Positions 52,820 through 61,541 of a DNA stretch of 64,000 nt are shown here, piece after piece. Within the stretch, counting starts at the first letter, position 1. The number at the start of each line of letters is the position of its first letter. The DNA is from Desulforegula conservatrix Mb1Pa. Its GTDB lineage: Bacteria; Desulfobacterota; Desulfobacteria; Desulfobacterales; Desulforegulaceae. The stretch spans positions 144,091-208,090 of the forward strand of contig NZ_AUEY01000001.1 of assembly GCF_000426225.1 (NCBI RefSeq), written 5' to 3'. Position numbers and translations under genes: made by a program. The notes under the pieces were generated by a model. It was not told where the DNA came from. It made no database searches and worked only from the letters and a program-made list of their open reading frames with translations.

Positions 52820-54520
52820 TTAAAGACTCCCTTTTCTCAAAATGGCAAAAAGCAGCCAAATGCCAAAAGCTGCTGCCACTCCAAAGCCGATTATTCCAAA
52901 AACCGAAACCCCGTAGAAAAGGGGCGGCGTCTTGGCCATTACTATCATTGCTGAACCTATTATCAAAGCAGCTATGACTATGGAAAACGAGATTCTGTTA
53001 CTGATGGTATGATGGGCGATGAGCATCTTATCCAGATCATTCAGCTCAAGCTTAAGAACGACTTTATCCTGACGAAAGCGCCTTAATACTGCAATCAGCT
53101 CACCTGGAAAAAACTGCATGAACCTGTAAAGATCGCCGGAAAGGCCTAAAATGTCCGTCGCAATTCTTTTTGGAGAAAGCCTTGCCGCCTTTGCCCTTGC
53201 GACAAAAGGGGTGGCCTGGGCAATCATATCGAATTCGGGATCCAGCCTCAGGGCAACTCCTTCGACAGCTGCCAGTGCCTTTATCATTAAAAAAAGATCC
53301 GGAGGAAGCCTGAGTTCAAATTTTGAAAGAATCTCAATAAGCTCCTTGAGAAGAAGACCGATATGAATATCTCTGAGAGTCTTATAAAAATGCCGTGATA
53401 TGAAATCCGCAGCCTCTGTCTCAAGACGTCTTCTGTCAGGATCCTTATCCCATTCTGTTATTACAAGAAGCACCTCGCAGGTCTTTGCGGGGTTTTCATT
53501 AACAACAGCATCGACCAGCTCAAGAAACAATTCTCGCATACTTCTTCCCATACTGCCCATCATTCCGAAATCATAAAGACAGATTACATTATTCGGAAGC
53601 ACCGCGAGATTTCCAGGATGCGGATCAGCGTGGAAAAACCCAAAATTAAAGATCTGCCGGAGTACAAGATCTGAGCCCCTTTTGACAATCTTCTTTCTGT
53701 CAAGTCCAAGCCGGTCAATCTTGTCAAGATCTGTAATCTTGACAGCGTCAACATATTCCATGACAAGCACGGACATGGTTGAATATTCCCTGTAAACATA
53801 AGGAATATAAACGGTCGCGTCCGCCCTGAACATGCGGGAAACTTTTTCCATATTGGAAGCTTCATTGCCGTAATCAAGCTCCCTTTCAATATATTTTGTG
53901 AATTCCTCAACAATTCTTACGGGCCTGTGGAATTCAGCACCTTCAATATGGTTTTCCATTAATGTCGCCATATGAAGCAGAATCTCGAGGTCTGTCTCGA
54001 TTATTCTCTGTATTCCAGGCCTCTGGATTTTTACTGCGACCTCGTCGCCATTTTTTAACTTTGCCCTGTGAACCTGACCTATGGACGCAGAAGCTATGGG
54101 AGTGTCATCAAAATAATCGAAAAAAATGCTCGCAGATTTGCCAAAAGCATCTTCTACGGCTTTTAATGCCTCTTCTGATGAAAACGCAGGAACCTGATCC
54201 TGGAGAAGAGACAACTCTTCCATTATATCCACAGATACAAGGTCTGGCCTTGTGGATAAAATCTGCCCTAGTTTAATAAAAGTCGGGCCAAGCTCTTCAA
54301 TTGCAAGTCTTATTCTCTGGGGTCTGCCTGTTTTTTCAGACTTCGCCTGATTTTTCCCCAGCGTCAAGGCCTGAATTCCCAGCTCAAAATACTGTTCGAT
54401 TCCAAGACTTTCGATGATATCACCAAAGCCATGGCGAGCCAGTATAAGCAATACCTGCCTGTACCTGTTCAGATGCCTATAAGTCCGACCCAAAGCTCCA
54501 ATTTTTCTGATATTAAGCAT
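52820..54520 (-). CDS. ubiB: UbiB/ABC1 (AarF) family atypical kinase
   Basis: 566 aa. Atypical protein-kinase-like fold with family marks: KxGQ motif in FIKLGQILSTRPDL, Ala-rich loop ASASIGQVHRA, VAVKIQRPG lysine, and the catalytic GFFHADPHPGN with Asp. Two TM helices at the C-terminus (about 505-560). UbiB-type proteins support quinone synthesis or lipid/quinone extraction from the membrane, mostly as ATPases. It could act with the UbiA/UbiX pair at 20-22 kb. Upstream is a phasin-like gene, downstream the hybrid kinase. Confidence 0.93.
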   Translation of the reverse strand: MLNIRKIGALGRTYRHLNRYRQVLLILARHGFGDIIESLGIEQYFELGIQALTLGKNQAKSEKTGRPQRIRLAIEELGPTFIKLGQILSTRPDLVSVDIMEELSLLQDQVPAFSSEEALKAVEDAFGKSASIFFDYFDDTPIASASIGQVHRAKLKNGDEVAVKIQRPGIQRIIETDLEILLHMATLMENHIEGAEFHRPVRIVEEFTKYIERELDYGNEASNMEKVSRMFRADATVYIPYVYREYSTMSVLVMEYVDAVKITDLDKIDRLGLDRKKIVKRGSDLVLRQIFNFGFFHADPHPGNLAVLPNNVICLYDFGMMGSMGRSMRELFLELVDAVVNENPAKTCEVLLVITEWDKDPDRRRLETEAADFISRHFYKTLRDIHIGLLLKELIEILSKFELRLPPDLFLMIKALAAVEGVALRLDPEFDMIAQATPFVARAKAARLSPKRIATDILGLSGDLYRFMQFFPGELIAVLRRFRQDKVVLKLELNDLDKMLIAHHTISNRISFSIVIAALIIGSAMIVMAKTPPLFYGVSVFGIIGFGVAAAFGIWLLFAILRKGSL

Positions 54521-54604
54521 AACCAGGGATTAGATCCTGTCCAAAAGACAAATTGTTAAGAACAAAAAAACAAATCACTCGAATTGCATTTATTAGGTTT
54601 GACC

Positions 54605-54712
54605 TAAGACTGCAAAAAGTCAGAGAATAGCCTCATCGTCATACCTGACTTGATCCGGCATTCAGTATTTTCAGACACTTATAGATTCCGGCATTAATCC
54701 GGGAGCAAGGGG
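54605..54712 (-). repeat. Dispersed repeat family A copy (shortened)
   Basis: Reverse copy between ubiB and the phasin-like gene: TGCAAAAAGTCAGAGAATAG, CGTCATACCTGACTTGATCC and GATTCCGGCATTAATCCGGG. The right part ends abruptly, just before the phasin-like stop codon. Confidence 0.7.
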
Positions 54713-54715
54713 AAA

Positions 54716-55009
54716 CTATTGAGTCTTGTTCTCAAGCTCTGCGATTTTGTCTTCAAGGGACTGAAGATCCGATTTCTTGGCAAGATCCATTCTGTCGATC
54801 ACGGACTGAACCCGTTTTTCAATCCTTTTTTCAAGATCATCCCGCATTTCATCATATTTTTTCATCATATCATCCATGAATTTGTCGCCTTCTTCCTCAG
54901 AAAGCTTCATCTTGTCTGATATATCTTTCGCAATTGACTTTGCTTCGTCCTTGGTTTTAAGAGCAAGGCCAATACCTGTTAAAAGACTCTTCTTGATAAA
55001 ATCGATCAT
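54716..55009 (-). CDS. Phasin-like small helical protein
   Basis: 97 aa, predicted all-helical. N-terminal IKKSLLTGIGLALKTKDEA, then KLSEEEGDKFMDDMMKKYDEM, a charged coiled coil and KKSDLQSLEDKIAELE at the end. This order is that of the short phasin/PhaI-like proteins that coat polyhydroxyalkanoate granules or chaperone complexes. It supports storage-lipid metabolism together with thiolase and acyl-CoA genes, but no PHA synthase is in the window. It precedes ubiB on the same strand with a family A repeat between. Confidence 0.75.
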   Translation of the reverse strand: MIDFIKKSLLTGIGLALKTKDEAKSIAKDISDKMKLSEEEGDKFMDDMMKKYDEMRDDLEKRIEKRVQSVIDRMDLAKKSDLQSLEDKIAELENKTQ

Positions 55010-55119
55010 GATATGCCTCCGGCAAAAAAAGTGGTTAAAATGAAAATTAGGGAAACCCGGCCTATAACCGGTCAGGCCTGGGGAGTGGCCTGAAGAGAAA
55101 GGAGCTATGCGAACTATTA

Positions 55120-55148
55120 TAACAGGGTATAAACTATATACCCTGTTA
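55120..55148. promoter_or_regulatory. 12-bp perfect inverted repeat upstream of the phasin-like gene
   Basis: TAACAGGGTATA (55120-55131) and TATACCCTGTTA (55137-55148), 5-nt spacer, 111 bp upstream of the phasin-like start. No T-run follows on either strand, and the acyl-CoA dehydrogenase already has its own terminator at 55184. It could be an operator or the binding site of a regulator of the phasin-like gene. Confidence 0.35.
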
Positions 55149-55183
55149 TTCGTGCAAATATTTCTATTTTACGAAAAAAAATA

Positions 55184-55215
55184 CCGCTGAAGCAAGATAT
55201 GTTTTGCTCCAGCGG
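55184..55215 (-). terminator. Intrinsic terminator of the acyl-CoA dehydrogenase gene
   Basis: CCGCTGAAGCAA (55184-55195) with TTGCTCCAGCGG (55204-55215). On the minus strand the stem is followed by an eight-T run, 42 bp past the stop codon at 55257. Confidence 0.88.
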
Positions 55216-55256
55216 CATAAAATAATAAAATCATTCAACTAAGAGTGTAACGGGTC

Positions 55257-57062
55257 TTATTTGCCGCCGAATGACTCTTCATCCATTTCAACCGCCGCGC
55301 CATTCATTATTTCGATGGCATCCATTTTTCCGCGGGTTACCGGGATTACATATTCGATAAAAAACTCGGCTGTTTTGATCTGGCCTTCGTAGAAAGGAGC
55401 ATCTTTTTTCTTTGCGCCTGAATCCATTGCTTTTTTAGCGGTCATTGCTCTCCATAGAAGCATCCAAGCGAAGGTAATATCGCCAGTTACTTCAAGGAAA
55501 GGATGGGCAAAGGTAAAAGCATTAAGAACCTTGTCGCTGCCAGCTGCCTTGCTGATTGTCAAGGCTATTTCGCTGTAACGTCCGAATGCGGCTTCAAATT
55601 TCTGAACAATGGCTTCAAGACCAGGAGTCTTTTTCGCTTCTTCAACAATTTTCTTGATTTCACCAAGGAAGGTCATGAAGACCTGCCCCTTTTTCATGCC
55701 AAGCTTACGTCCCAGAAGGTCCATTGCCTGGATGCCGTTTGTGCCTTCGTAAATCATGAATATTCTTGAGTCACGGAAAAGCTGTGCGACCGGATATTCC
55801 TCAATAAACCCATAGCCTCCATAAACCTGGATACCGTGGCTGCATACGTCAAGCGAACGATCTGTAATATAACCTTTGATAATAGGAGTAAGAACTTCGA
55901 TTATTCCGCTATATTTTTCAGCAGTTTCTGCGTCAGCAGTTGCTATTGTGTCGAAGCATATCCCGCTATAGTAGATAAGGCTGCGCATACCTTCAACATA
56001 AGCCTTCATGAGAAGCAGCTGGCGGCGTACGTCCGGATGCTGGATAATTGCAACAGCAGGCTCGTTTGGCTTGGTGATGTGCTTGCTCTGAACGCGTTCT
56101 CTCGCATAGTTGAGCGCATACATATAAGACGCTGAAGCAACAGCAAAACCCTGCATACCAACAAGCTGACGAGCTTCGTTCATCATCTTGAACATTGCAG
56201 CCATGCCCTTGTTTTCTTCGCCCAGAAGAGTTCCTACGCAGTTTCCAGCACCGCCGAGGGTGAGGGAGCATGTGCAGTTGCCGTGGATGCCCATTTTATG
56301 CTCAATGCCTGTGCATACAACGTCATTGAACTCGCCGAGGCTTCCGTCCGGATTAACCCTGAATTTTGGAACAGCAAACAGAGAAATGCCTCTTGTTCCT
56401 TCTGGAGCACCCTCAATCCTTGCAAGAACAGGATGAATGAAGTTGGCAGCCATATCATGATCGCCGCCAGAGATGAATATCTTGTTACCGGAAATGTTAT
56501 AGGTACCGTCTGCATTTTTTGTTGCAACAGTAGTAAGAGCTCCTACATCAGAACCTGCGCCCGGTTCTGTGAGAAGCATGGTACCTGCCCACTCACCCGA
56601 GAAAAGCTTTTTCATATAAAGTTTTTTCTGCTCAGGGGTGCCGAATTCTTCGATCAGTTTTGCGGCGCCATGGGTAAGGCCGTGATAAAGCATGAAAGCA
56701 ACGTTTGCTTCCTGGAAGAATTCGTTTGCTGCAAGCGAAACAGTCTTTGGCATACCCTGTCCGCCTACTTCATGAGAGTCGGCAGCAGCAAGCCAGTCAC
56801 CTTTTTTATAATTATCGAAAGCCTTGTGAAAGCATGGCGGCACTGTAACCTTGCCGTTATCGAATTTACATCCTTCAACATCCCCAGGAATCTGTGTAGG
56901 AAGAATTTCCTTGATTGCAAGAGATCTTGCTTCGGAAATAATCATATCAATGGTTTTTTTGCCAAAGTCCGCATATTTATCAAATTTTGTAAACTGCTCA
57001 ACATTCATCTGTTCAAACAGAACGAAATCCACGTCTCTTCTGTCGGCAAGCAACTGAGCCAT
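55257..57062 (-). CDS. Acyl-CoA dehydrogenase, 600-aa class
   Basis: 601 aa, longer than the usual 380-aa enzymes because of a C-terminal extension of the kind found in long-chain/AcdA-like acyl-CoA dehydrogenases. FAD-dependent first step of beta-oxidation, acyl-CoA to trans-2-enoyl-CoA. Seen: LLTEPGAGSDVGALTT, NISGNKIFISGGDHD, QVYGGYGFIEEYP and IYEGTNGIQAMD with the catalytic base Glu. AGAGGAG lies before ATG 57062. It has its own terminator and no ETF genes nearby. It likely works upstream of the fadBA products. Confidence 0.95.
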   Translation of the reverse strand: MAQLLADRRDVDFVLFEQMNVEQFTKFDKYADFGKKTIDMIISEARSLAIKEILPTQIPGDVEGCKFDNGKVTVPPCFHKAFDNYKKGDWLAAADSHEVGGQGMPKTVSLAANEFFQEANVAFMLYHGLTHGAAKLIEEFGTPEQKKLYMKKLFSGEWAGTMLLTEPGAGSDVGALTTVATKNADGTYNISGNKIFISGGDHDMAANFIHPVLARIEGAPEGTRGISLFAVPKFRVNPDGSLGEFNDVVCTGIEHKMGIHGNCTCSLTLGGAGNCVGTLLGEENKGMAAMFKMMNEARQLVGMQGFAVASASYMYALNYARERVQSKHITKPNEPAVAIIQHPDVRRQLLLMKAYVEGMRSLIYYSGICFDTIATADAETAEKYSGIIEVLTPIIKGYITDRSLDVCSHGIQVYGGYGFIEEYPVAQLFRDSRIFMIYEGTNGIQAMDLLGRKLGMKKGQVFMTFLGEIKKIVEEAKKTPGLEAIVQKFEAAFGRYSEIALTISKAAGSDKVLNAFTFAHPFLEVTGDITFAWMLLWRAMTAKKAMDSGAKKKDAPFYEGQIKTAEFFIEYVIPVTRGKMDAIEIMNGAAVEMDEESFGGK

Positions 57063-57160
57063 ATTCTAATTCTCCTCTATTTAGTTTTAATACTGTATTA
57101 TAAGAAAAGTGCCCTATCTTTATCATTTGCCAATCCTGGCATTATTTTACAATTACATAA

Positions 57161-57236
57161 GGCCGCCTCTAAAAAATGCCTTTTTGCAAAAGCTTAAAGG
57201 GCTGGGTCAACATCGTACTATAATCCTCATTTATAG
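57161..57236 (+). repeat. Dispersed repeat family B, truncated copy
   Basis: AAGGCCGCCTCTAAAAAATG, TTTTTGCAAAAGCTTAAAGG and CATCGTACTATAATCCTCAT match the left half of the 6710 element in the same order. The right half is missing. It lies in the 645-bp gap 57063-57708, which has no supported gene. Confidence 0.65.
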
Positions 57237-57535
57237 AAGCACTCATACTCTAAAAAGACTAAAAGCCTGTCTTGATCAAATTCTTGAGAACAGCAAACAA
57301 CGTAAAGTTTCTATAGTAAATCTAAAAAACATGAACGAATTAAGGCGCAATCGACCCCAAATTTTCATGGCAGTGTCCACAAGTAACATTTTTTTTTAGG
57401 CTAATCACAGTTTTATGTCAATACTTCAGACTCGATTTCAAAAACTGTGTAATCATATTTTATACCCAAGAAAAAGACAAAAACGTGCAAAACCACAAAT
57501 TTGACCGGGCAACCTCATAACAATTTTAGCTTGAA

Positions 57536-57590
57536 TTGACAAAACAGGGCAAATAATAATATTTTATTTATGCTTGCATACGTGTATAAT
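57536..57590 (+). promoter_or_regulatory. Candidate promoter(s) of the 57709-63866 operon
   Basis: A perfect TATAAT at 57585-57590 (GTGTATAATACC) lacks a good -35 at 17 bp. A TTGACA at 57536-57541 has AT-rich TATTTT 18 bp on. One of these, about 120-170 bp before the first ATG, is the best promoter candidate for the operon; the leader would be long. Not confirmed. Confidence 0.35.
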
Positions 57591-57708
57591 ACCTAAAATT
57601 ATTTAACCGCATTTTTAAATACAAATAAAAACTGTGGGTTAAGCCTCATAACACCCATTACAAACAAATATTTAACGCTTCTGAATCTGCTTAGTTGAAA
57701 GGCTATCC

Positions 57709-58548
57709 ATGTTGATAAGATGCTGGGGTTCAAGAGGTTCTATTCCGGTTTCCGGCAAAGAGTGTCTTAAATACGGTGGAGATACTACCTGTGTTGAAAT
57801 CAGGGCTATTTCCGGAGATGTAATTATAATAGATGCTGGAACAGGGATAAGAAAACTCGGACTTAGTCTGTCAAAAGAATCATCTCTAAAGCTGAATTTC
57901 ATATTCACCCATGCGCACTGGGATCACCTGATGGGCTTTCCTTTCTTTGAGCCATTATATAACAAGGAAACGGAAATCATCGTATTCAGATGTCCATTCC
58001 CGGAACACTATGCTGAAGATATGATCAACAGGCTCATGACACCGCCTCACTTTCCTGTAAGATACTCGGATCTCAAAGCAAATATTTCGTTTCGAGATGG
58101 TTGTCCAGAAGCATTCAAAATTGGTTCGGTCTTGGTTGAGCCAATTCCTCTGAGTCACCCGAACAACGGATGCGGATACAGATTCAGCGAAAACGGAAAA
58201 ACTTTCGTATTTCTTACGGATAATGAGCTTGGCTGTGTTCATAACGGAGGTCTTAAGCTGGATGACTATGTCGAATTTTCCAAAAACGCGGATCTTCTTT
58301 TCCATGACGCAGAATACACACCTGAAGAATACAAGCACTGCATCGAATGGGGACATTCTACTTATACTGACGCGCTGGAACTCGGAATGCGGGCCGGTGT
58401 TAAAAAGCTTGGTCTTTTCCATTTGAATAGGGAAAGAACCGACGATGAAATGGACAGTATTGTTGAAAAATGCCGAAAAATAGTGTCAGAGAAAGGTCTT
58501 GAAATGGACTGCTTTGGAGTCGGCTACAACTCAGAATTCAAATTATGA
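57709..58548 (+). CDS. MBL-fold metallohydrolase
   Basis: 279 aa. Metal site HAHWDHLMG (HxHxDH), further ligands in PLSHPNNG, DNELG and FHDAEYTPEEY, and GHSTYTDALELG near the end. It begins MLIRCWGSRGSIPV, the start of the PhnP-like/cyclic-phosphodiesterase branch often fused to receiver or cNMP domains, which are missing here. Two metals and hydrolase activity are expected; substrate unknown. AAGG lies 8 nt before ATG 57709. It overlaps the sirtuin gene by 4 bp and opens the five-gene operon. Confidence 0.85.
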   Translation: MLIRCWGSRGSIPVSGKECLKYGGDTTCVEIRAISGDVIIIDAGTGIRKLGLSLSKESSLKLNFIFTHAHWDHLMGFPFFEPLYNKETEIIVFRCPFPEHYAEDMINRLMTPPHFPVRYSDLKANISFRDGCPEAFKIGSVLVEPIPLSHPNNGCGYRFSENGKTFVFLTDNELGCVHNGGLKLDDYVEFSKNADLLFHDAEYTPEEYKHCIEWGHSTYTDALELGMRAGVKKLGLFHLNRERTDDEMDSIVEKCRKIVSEKGLEMDCFGVGYNSEFKL

Positions 58549-59297
58549 GCAACCGTCTTAACGAACAAATAGATAAAGCCGCTGATTCAGTCATAAAATT
58601 CGGAAATATATGTGCCCTTACCGGTGCTGGTATTTCGGTTGAAAGCGGAATCCCTCCATTCAGAGGCCAAGGAGGGATTTGGGATAAATTTGATCCCTTT
58701 GAATACGCCCATATTGACTCGTTCATGAAAAACCCTGCGAAAGTATGGGACGTGCTTTTGAAGGAAATGAAACAGACTCTTGACAAGGCCAAGCCGAGCA
58801 AGGCGCACATGGCTCTTGTTGACCTTGAAAGCCTGGGACTCTTAAAAACAGTAATAACGCAAAACATAGACGGTCTTCACCAGGCTTCAGGAAGCAACGA
58901 TGTAATCGAATTCCACGGCAATTTTGCAAATCTGAGCTGTTTGAGCTGCGACAAAGCATTCAAGATGTCAGAAATCGATATCCGCTCAATGCCTCCCAAA
59001 TGCAGTTGCGGAGGCTATATCAGGCCAAACTGTGTATTTTTTGGTGAAAATATCCCGTTCGAGGCCCTGCAAAGATCACATGAAGCCGCCGTATCATGCA
59101 AAATAATGCTTGTCATAGGAACATCAGCGACTGTTCAGCCAGCCGCCTCCATCCCCATTACCGCAAAAAAATCAGGGGCAATAATAATTGAAATAAATCC
59201 TGAAAAAACCGCTCTTTCTTCTGGCATAAGTGATATTTTTATCCAGGGAAGAGCAAGTATCATTATGACTGATCTTCTTAAAGCTATTAAATTATAA
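58545..59297 (+). CDS. cobB: NAD-dependent protein deacylase (sirtuin)
   Basis: 250 aa. Removes acyl groups from lysines, using NAD+ and releasing nicotinamide and O-acyl-ADP-ribose. Seen: GAGISVESGIPPFRG, TQNIDGLHQASG, catalytic His124 in EFHGNF, zinc cysteines in LSCLSCDKAF and PKCSCGGY, and GTSATVQPA. The second Zn pair is CxC rather than CxxC. No ribosome site: translation likely couples to the MBL gene via ATGA overlap. Acyl-CoA-rich cells acylate many lysines, so a role near fatty-acid sensing is plausible but unproven. Confidence 0.94.
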   Translation: MSNRLNEQIDKAADSVIKFGNICALTGAGISVESGIPPFRGQGGIWDKFDPFEYAHIDSFMKNPAKVWDVLLKEMKQTLDKAKPSKAHMALVDLESLGLLKTVITQNIDGLHQASGSNDVIEFHGNFANLSCLSCDKAFKMSEIDIRSMPPKCSCGGYIRPNCVFFGENIPFEALQRSHEAAVSCKIMLVIGTSATVQPAASIPITAKKSGAIIIEINPEKTALSSGISDIFIQGRASIIMTDLLKAIKL

Positions 59298-59298
59298 A

Positions 59299-60438
59299 AT
59301 GAAAAAGAATGAGCAAAATAGCAACCCTCTGGAACCAGTTATTATATCAAGAAGAAATGCCATAAAAGCGTCCCTCCTTGCAGCCACATCCATTGCAATC
59401 ACGCCTGTATATGCGTCACAGCCACAGATAAAAAAAAACATCAAAACCATGAAAATGACTGTTCATCCCAGCATAATAAAAGATGAATCAATTTTCAGTT
59501 TTTCTTCAAATGTAAAACGAATATGCAATTTTGACTTTGAAATAAATCCATCGGCCAATGTCTCACCTGTGGACGAGGTTCTAAATGGGTCAGCACATTT
59601 TGCTTTAACTAATATCTGCTATGAGAATAATCTACCAGAGATTCTGCATTTATTCAGCGGGATACCTTTTGGAATGAATTTAATTGAAACAATCTCATGG
59701 GTTAAACAAGGGCAAGGCCAGCTTTTTTTTGATGAGATATTAGCCGGAATGGGATTAAAAGCCTGGATCATTAAATTCAAAGGAGCTTCAGGAGGAGCGT
59801 GGCACAACATAGAACTCACGAATTCGACCGATTATAAAAAAAAAAGAATAATTGCTCGTGGGCTATCCAAAAAGGTTCTGGAAAAAATGGGCTCCGAAAT
59901 TATTGAAACGCCAATCCATGAAGCAAAAAAAGCCTTCGAAACCAGACAGATAGACGCTATAGAAGGAATAAGCCCGGCCGAAAGCCTTGACCTGGGTTTT
60001 GAAAGGTTAGATGCAAATTACTACTGGCCAGGATGGCAGACCCCTTGTGAATCTCTTTTCCTTGTAACAAAAAAAAAATTATTCGACTCATTGCCAACTC
60101 ATACCCAATCAGGCATTGAATGGCTCAGTTATTCTAATATGGCATTTTCCATGTCTGCCCACACATATAACAATTGTCTTAAAACCCCAATCCTGACTTC
60201 AATACCCAAAATCAGAATTAAAAGACTTCCTGACAATATTCTCATGGAAACCGCCAAAATAACAAAAGGCATTCTCAGCTCCATAAGCAGCTCCAATCAG
60301 GAAGCTAAAAAAACGTATGACTCATACAGGGCCTTTTATAAAAAGGCTGCCACCTGGACGCAGCTTGGCGACGAGGCTTTCAGTCTGGCTAGGTCATTAA
60401 CTCTTTCATATCTTGATGTAGCAAAACATAATAAATGA
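59299..60438 (+). CDS. DctP/TakP-type solute-binding protein, divergent (SBP1)
   Basis: 379 aa. N-terminal SRRNAIK followed by a hydrophobic stretch ending VYAS is a Tat-like signal (F of the consensus is A). The mature part follows the TRAP DctP fold of SBP2 but diverges: SGIPFGMNLIETISWVKQGQGQLFFDEIL, ARGLSKKVLEKMGSE, and IDAIEGISP where TakP has IDAxEW. WPGW is kept. It lacks the SBP2 start MATAWPKG. The ATG lies 1 nt after the cobB stop. No DctQ or DctM membrane subunits are in the window. Likely a binding or accessory protein of the downstream kinase, not a transporter. Confidence 0.75.
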   Translation: MKKNEQNSNPLEPVIISRRNAIKASLLAATSIAITPVYASQPQIKKNIKTMKMTVHPSIIKDESIFSFSSNVKRICNFDFEINPSANVSPVDEVLNGSAHFALTNICYENNLPEILHLFSGIPFGMNLIETISWVKQGQGQLFFDEILAGMGLKAWIIKFKGASGGAWHNIELTNSTDYKKKRIIARGLSKKVLEKMGSEIIETPIHEAKKAFETRQIDAIEGISPAESLDLGFERLDANYYWPGWQTPCESLFLVTKKKLFDSLPTHTQSGIEWLSYSNMAFSMSAHTYNNCLKTPILTSIPKIRIKRLPDNILMETAKITKGILSSISSSNQEAKKTYDSYRAFYKKAATWTQLGDEAFSLARSLTLSYLDVAKHNK

Positions 60439-61541
60439 ATTCTAATCTGACAAGAAGAAATTTCCTTAAGATATCAGGCATTTTAGGCACGGTTTTACCA
60501 TCAATATCATCTGCCTATAACCGTAATACTCCTGAATACACCTGGACAATGGCGACTGCGTGGCCAAAAGGATTGCCTGGGGCAGGAAGCGGAGCTCTGT
60601 TGGCAGCTCAGATCATTGAAATACTTTCTAATGGAAGAATAAAAATCAAGGTATATGGAGCTGGTGAAATTTGTGAAGCATTCGAGATATTCGATACTGT
60701 TTCGTCAGGAGAAATAGAGTTAGGACATGCAACAGGATACTACTGGTCAGAAAAGCATCCATTATGCCAGCTATTCAGCAGCACTCCTTTTGGCCTGAAC
60801 CCTTTTGAAATGATTGCATGGCTCGAATCAGGAGGGGGGCAGTTATTCTGGGATGAACTATATGAAAATTTCAACCTCAAACCATTTGCCTGCGGCAACA
60901 CTGGAATTCAGATGGGTGGCTGGTTCAACAAGGAAATCAATGACATAAGTGATTTCAAGAGTCTCAAAATAAGATTTTTGGGTATTGGCTCTCAGATTTT
61001 AAAAAGGGCAGGGGCAATTCCTATTAAGGTTCCTGTGGATAAGATCCTCGCATTGCTTAAATCAGGCGAAATAGATGCAGCTGATTGGATAGCTCCTTTT
61101 GACGATCAAAAAATCGGACTGCATCTGGCCGCAAAATACTATTACTGGCCCGGATGGCATGAACCTGGAACTCTTGGAGAACTGATTATCAACAGAGAGC
61201 TTTATTTAAGCCTGGATGATGATTTGCAGGAGATCATAAAACAGGCGTGCCTTGCTGTATACCTGAATATGTGGACTGAATATTCAGCAAACAATGGAGA
61301 TGCTCTTCTTAATTTACTTGGAGTACACAAAATAAAGCTCAAAAGATTCAATGATAAAACTCTTTTGCAATTATCGCAAATATCAACACAAATCATCGAT
61401 GAAATAGCAAACTCGGATCAGCTTTCAGGCAAAACCATCAAGTCTTACAGGGATTTCAAAAAAAAATGTATGGCCTGGAATCAAATTGGAGAAGAGTCAT
61501 ACAGCCTGTCAAGATCATTAATATATTCGGAAATTTCATAA
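60435..61541 (+). CDS. TakP-like TRAP solute-binding protein (SBP2)
   Basis: 368 aa. TRRNFLK at residues 7-13 is a full Tat motif with a hydrophobic stretch to about 28. The mature sequence is close to the alpha-keto-acid-binding TakP/DctP group: MATAWPKGLPGAGSGALL, YWSEKHPLCQLFSSTPFGLN, GNTGIQMGGWFNKE, LKIRFLG and IDAADWIAPFDDQK, then YYYWPGWHEPGT. The binding Trp is kept and the metal-linked Glu is Asp. It probably binds a small carboxylate with a metal ion in the periplasm. Start overlaps SBP1 stop by 4 bp; no DctQM genes follow. Instead the sensor kinase begins directly after. Confidence 0.88.
   Translation: MNSNLTRRNFLKISGILGTVLPSISSAYNRNTPEYTWTMATAWPKGLPGAGSGALLAAQIIEILSNGRIKIKVYGAGEICEAFEIFDTVSSGEIELGHATGYYWSEKHPLCQLFSSTPFGLNPFEMIAWLESGGGQLFWDELYENFNLKPFACGNTGIQMGGWFNKEINDISDFKSLKIRFLGIGSQILKRAGAIPIKVPVDKILALLKSGEIDAADWIAPFDDQKIGLHLAAKYYYWPGWHEPGTLGELIINRELYLSLDDDLQEIIKQACLAVYLNMWTEYSANNGDALLNLLGVHKIKLKRFNDKTLLQLSQISTQIIDEIANSDQLSGKTIKSYRDFKKKCMAWNQIGEESYSLSRSLIYSEIS

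Noticed and set aside
14790..54712. Family A repeats as a CRISPR array
   Set aside because: Copies are kilobases apart, in both orientations, without regular spacers.
56283..57197. 304-aa plus-strand ORF over the acyl-CoA dehydrogenase
   Set aside because: Antisense shadow of a strongly conserved gene; product resembles no family.
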